Below are positions 61,668 to 64,000 of a stretch of 64,000 nt of DNA, piece after piece; positions within the stretch are counted from its first letter, which is position 1; every line of letters begins with the position of its first letter. Source of the DNA: Amycolatopsis sp. DSM 110486. GTDB lineage: Bacteria > Actinomycetota > Actinomycetes > Mycobacteriales > Pseudonocardiaceae. The notes beneath the pieces are model-generated. The model saw nothing but the letters and a program-made list of their open reading frames with translations, was not told the DNA's origin and ran no database searches. Location: positions 5,288,001-5,352,000 of the forward strand of contig NZ_CP080519.1 of NCBI RefSeq assembly GCF_019468465.1, in the 5' to 3' direction. A program made the position numbers and the translations under genes.

Positions 61668-62759
61668 GTGAAACGCCGGTTGTCCATCGGGCTGGCTGTG
61701 GTTCTGGTGCTCGCCGTCGTGGCCGTGATCGTGTGGGGGCGGTCCGGGAGCGACGAAGCGTCGGGAGGGGGTGACCTCACCGTCGTGCGCGGGGTGATCG
61801 GCTCGGAGAAGCAGGCCTTCTTCACCGACCAGCGCGTGGTCGACGCGTTCGCCAAGCACGGCCTGAAGGTGGAGGTCGACACCGCCGGCTCGCGCCAGAT
61901 CGCGACCACGGTCAACCTCGCCAAGTACGAGTTCGCGTTCCCCTCGTCGTCGCCGGCGGCGCAGAAGATCCAGCGCGACCGCAAGGTGACCACGGTGTAC
62001 ACGCCGTTCCAGTCGCCGATGGCGATCGCGACGTTCGAGCCGATCGTCTCGCTGCTGAGCGCCGCGGGCGCCGTGCACAAGGGCGCGGGCGACTACCAGG
62101 TGCTCGACATCGCGAAGTACCTGCAGCTCACACAGGCCGGCACGCGCTGGGACCAGTTGCCGGGCAACACCGCGTACCCCGTGCGCAAGAACATCCTCGT
62201 GACGACCACCGACCCGCGGGAGTCGAACTCCGCGGCGATGTACCTGTCGATCGTGTCGTTCGTGGCCAACGGCAACAACGTCGTCTCGACGCCGGACCAG
62301 GAAGCCAAGGTGCTGCCCCAGGTGTCGAAGCTGTTCCTCGACCAGGGGTACACGCAGAACAGCACCGAGGGGCCGTTCGAGGACTACCTCTCGGCCGGCA
62401 TGGGCAAGACGCCGCTCGCGCTGATCTACGAGTCGCAGTACGTCGATCGCCTGGTGCGCCACGACGGGTCGATCCAGCCCGACATGCGGATGCTCTACAC
62501 GGCGCCCACGGTGTACTCGAAGCACACGCTGGTTCCGTTCTCTCCCAACGGGGACAAGGTCGGCCAGCTGCTCTCGACCGATCCGGAGCTGGGCAAGCTC
62601 GCCGCCACGTTCGGCTTCCGCACCACGAACCCGCAGCAGTTCCGCGACGTCGTGGCCGCGGCCAAGGCCCCGGTGCCGGCCGATCTCGTGGACACGGTCG
62701 AGCCGCCGTCGTTCGAGACGCTGGAACGGATGCTCGACGCGATCCAGAAGCAGTACTGA
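61668..62759 (+). CDS. Membrane-anchored substrate-binding-like protein (TelA operon)
   Basis: A 363-residue protein with an N-terminal hydrophobic anchor (LSIGLAVVLVLAVVAVIVWG; no lipobox) and a periplasmic-binding-like body (LTVVRGVIGSEKQAFFTDQR, FAFPSSSPAAQKIQRD, TTPLALIYESQYVDRLVR-like segment). It sits as the first gene of an operon with TelA, overlapping by 1 bp, with no ABC partners nearby. That pairing recurs in actinomycetes with a vWA protein, so a stress-response module is more likely than transport. GTG 61668 follows GGAAGG. Confidence 0.8.
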   Translation: MKRRLSIGLAVVLVLAVVAVIVWGRSGSDEASGGGDLTVVRGVIGSEKQAFFTDQRVVDAFAKHGLKVEVDTAGSRQIATTVNLAKYEFAFPSSSPAAQKIQRDRKVTTVYTPFQSPMAIATFEPIVSLLSAAGAVHKGAGDYQVLDIAKYLQLTQAGTRWDQLPGNTAYPVRKNILVTTTDPRESNSAAMYLSIVSFVANGNNVVSTPDQEAKVLPQVSKLFLDQGYTQNSTEGPFEDYLSAGMGKTPLALIYESQYVDRLVRHDGSIQPDMRMLYTAPTVYSKHTLVPFSPNGDKVGQLLSTDPELGKLAATFGFRTTNPQQFRDVVAAAKAPVPADLVDTVEPPSFETLERMLDAIQKQY

Positions 62760-63910
62760 TGGACGATTTCACTCTCACCCCGCCGGAGCCGGTGGCGGCG
62801 GTCCCCGTGGAGCGCGCTGCCGGCCTGATCGCGCTCGGTGACGACACCCGGGCCGACATCGCCCGTCGCGCCGGTGAGTTCGCGACGCGCCTGGAAGCGC
62901 TCGACGTCAAGTCGCCCGAGTTCACCACGCTGCTCGACGAGCTCCTCGCCGTCGGCGAAGCGGACATGCGCGCGGCGGCCACGGTCGCGGGCACGATGCT
63001 CGACCGTTCGACGAAGGCGCTGGAATCCGCGCGCGGCTCCGTCGGCTCGCCGCAGCAGCAGGTGACCACAAGCTTGGTCGAGCTGCGCCGCACGGTCGCG
63101 GAGCTCGACCCGGCCAAGCTGCCGATCACCGGCCGCAAGCTGCTGGGCATCTTTCCGGCGGCCGCGAGTGCCAAGCGCGCTCTCGACCGCTACCGCGCCG
63201 CCAACGAGCCCGTGAACGCACTGGTCCGCGAGTTGCGTACCCGCCAGGACGTGCTGCGGCGCGACAACGCGGCGCTCAAGGGCGAGCGCGAACGGCTGTG
63301 GGCCACGCTCGGCCGGCTCGCCGAGGCGGCGGCGTTCGCGGAGGCCGTGGACGGGGCGATCGACCGGCAGGCCGGGGTCTTCGACCTCACGGATCCCTCG
63401 CACGCCAACGCGTTGCGCGCCGACATCCTGTACCCGATCCGCCAGCGCCACCAGGACGTGCTGACGCAGCTGGCCGTGAGCGCGCAGGGCTACCTCGCGC
63501 TGGACCTGGTGCGCCGCACCAACGACGAGCTGATCCGCGGCGTCGAGCGGGCGGTGTCCACCACTGTCTCCGCGCTGCGCGTGGCCCTGCTCGTGAGCGC
63601 GGCGCTGGCCAATCAGCGCGACGTGCTCGACGAGGTCGCGGCCCTGCAGTCGACCACCGACGGCCTGCTGCGCGCGAACGCCGCGCTGCTGGAGTCGCAG
63701 AGCGCGGAGATCCGCAAGGCGTCGAGCGACCCGGCGGTCGCCGTCGACACGCTGCGCGACTCGTTCGACCGGATCTACTCGGCCCTCGACGCGATCGACG
63801 GGTTCAAGGCCGAGGCCGTGATGCACATGGCGTCCACAGTGGAGTCGTTGTCCGGTGAGCTGCGGCGCGCCGAGGACCGGCTGCGCCGTTCGCACGAGGG
63901 GGAGCTGTGA
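62759..63910 (+). CDS. telA: TelA-family toxic-anion resistance protein
   Basis: A 383-residue, mostly coiled-coil cytoplasmic protein. Markers are LPITGRKLLGIFPAAASAKR, KGERERLWATLGRLAEAAAF and the regular helices with NDELIRGVERAVSTTVSALR. TelA proteins are associated with tellurite resistance and with TerD-type stress systems, though their biochemistry is not settled. ATG overlaps the previous stop (TGATG), its stop overlaps a lipoprotein gene. Confidence 0.85.
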   Translation: MDDFTLTPPEPVAAVPVERAAGLIALGDDTRADIARRAGEFATRLEALDVKSPEFTTLLDELLAVGEADMRAAATVAGTMLDRSTKALESARGSVGSPQQQVTTSLVELRRTVAELDPAKLPITGRKLLGIFPAAASAKRALDRYRAANEPVNALVRELRTRQDVLRRDNAALKGERERLWATLGRLAEAAAFAEAVDGAIDRQAGVFDLTDPSHANALRADILYPIRQRHQDVLTQLAVSAQGYLALDLVRRTNDELIRGVERAVSTTVSALRVALLVSAALANQRDVLDEVAALQSTTDGLLRANAALLESQSAEIRKASSDPAVAVDTLRDSFDRIYSALDAIDGFKAEAVMHMASTVESLSGELRRAEDRLRRSHEGEL

Positions 63911-64000
63911 AGAAACTCGCGGTACTGGCGCTCGCCGCCGCCCTGCTGGTGACGGGGTGTTCGTCGTCGGATCCGAGCTCCGGCACCGACGCCGGGCCGC
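63907..64000 (+). CDS. Lipoprotein, N-terminal part (cut by window edge)
   Basis: Starts at GTG in the GTGA overlap with the telA stop and reads VKKLAVLALAAALLVTGCSS, then SDPSSGTDAGP to the window end. Signal peptide with lipobox VTGC; the mature domain is outside the window. Third gene of the TelA operon. Confidence 0.85.
   Translation, partial: MKKLAVLALAAALLVTGCSSSDPSSGTDAGP

Overview
This 64 kb window is high-GC actinomycete DNA, most likely from Amycolatopsis or a close member of the Pseudonocardiaceae. That is an inference from gene content: a mycothiol-dependent formaldehyde dehydrogenase, two deazaflavin (F420)-type DUF385 proteins, a Rox-type rifampicin monooxygenase behind a rifamycin-associated element, many GTG starts and leaderless promoters of the TANNNT type. 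It reads as an accessory chromosome-arm region: catabolic clusters with private regulators, secreted proteins, gene relics and one tRNA. No phage, plasmid or intact insertion sequence is visible.

Layout. 1-9 kb: a TetR gene divergent from a tryptophan 2,3-dioxygenase-superfamily protein, a D-2-hydroxyacid dehydrogenase, an amidase overlapping a ring-cleaving dioxygenase, and an operon (MHS transporter, acyl-CoA ligase, citryl-CoA-lyase-like protein) divergent from an IclR regulator across a perfect 9+9 bp inverted repeat. 9-17 kb: a secreted HExxH protein, two DHFR/RibD-fold reductases, LysR, an ABM protein, rox with its RAE, and a patch of relics (LuxR tail, possible ABC tail, frameshifted alpha/beta hydrolase). 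17-30 kb: carboxyethylornithine-synthase-like protein, CMD protein, secreted alpha/beta hydrolase, a large LAL regulator, a MarR/DUF385 divergon, a tiny YegP-like gene, small membrane proteins, an NAD+-dependent DNA ligase and a membrane-anchored protein.

30-44 kb: a LuxR protein whose start codon lies inside a 10+10 bp palindrome, divergent from mscR plus an MBL hydrolase. Then comes a LuxR/NB-ARC regulator followed by a compact oxidative cluster: Rieske-type reductase, cytochrome P450, MoaF-like protein, cupin, HSL-family esterase, DUF5134 membrane protein and a convergent ACS-type transporter. This is the best candidate for an undescribed catabolic pathway. A DUF385-hemerythrin fusion follows.

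44-46.7 kb is an AT-richer patch with two immunity-like small genes next to tRNA-Ala(GGC) and a truncated methyltransferase, consistent with an island remnant. 46.8-52.2 kb encodes two large secreted proteins (DNRLRE plus six Ig-like repeats; RICIN plus beta-helix). 52.5-56.4 kb is a complete iron/polyamine-type ABC importer operon. 56.5-58.2 kb has a SnoaL protein divergent from a frameshifted SigJ-like sigma factor. 58.4-61.4 kb encodes a translationally coupled pair: a response regulator fused to a thioredoxin-reductase-like module without CxxC, and a cyclic-nucleotide-domain histidine kinase. The window ends in an operon of a substrate-binding protein, TelA and a lipoprotein, cut by the edge.
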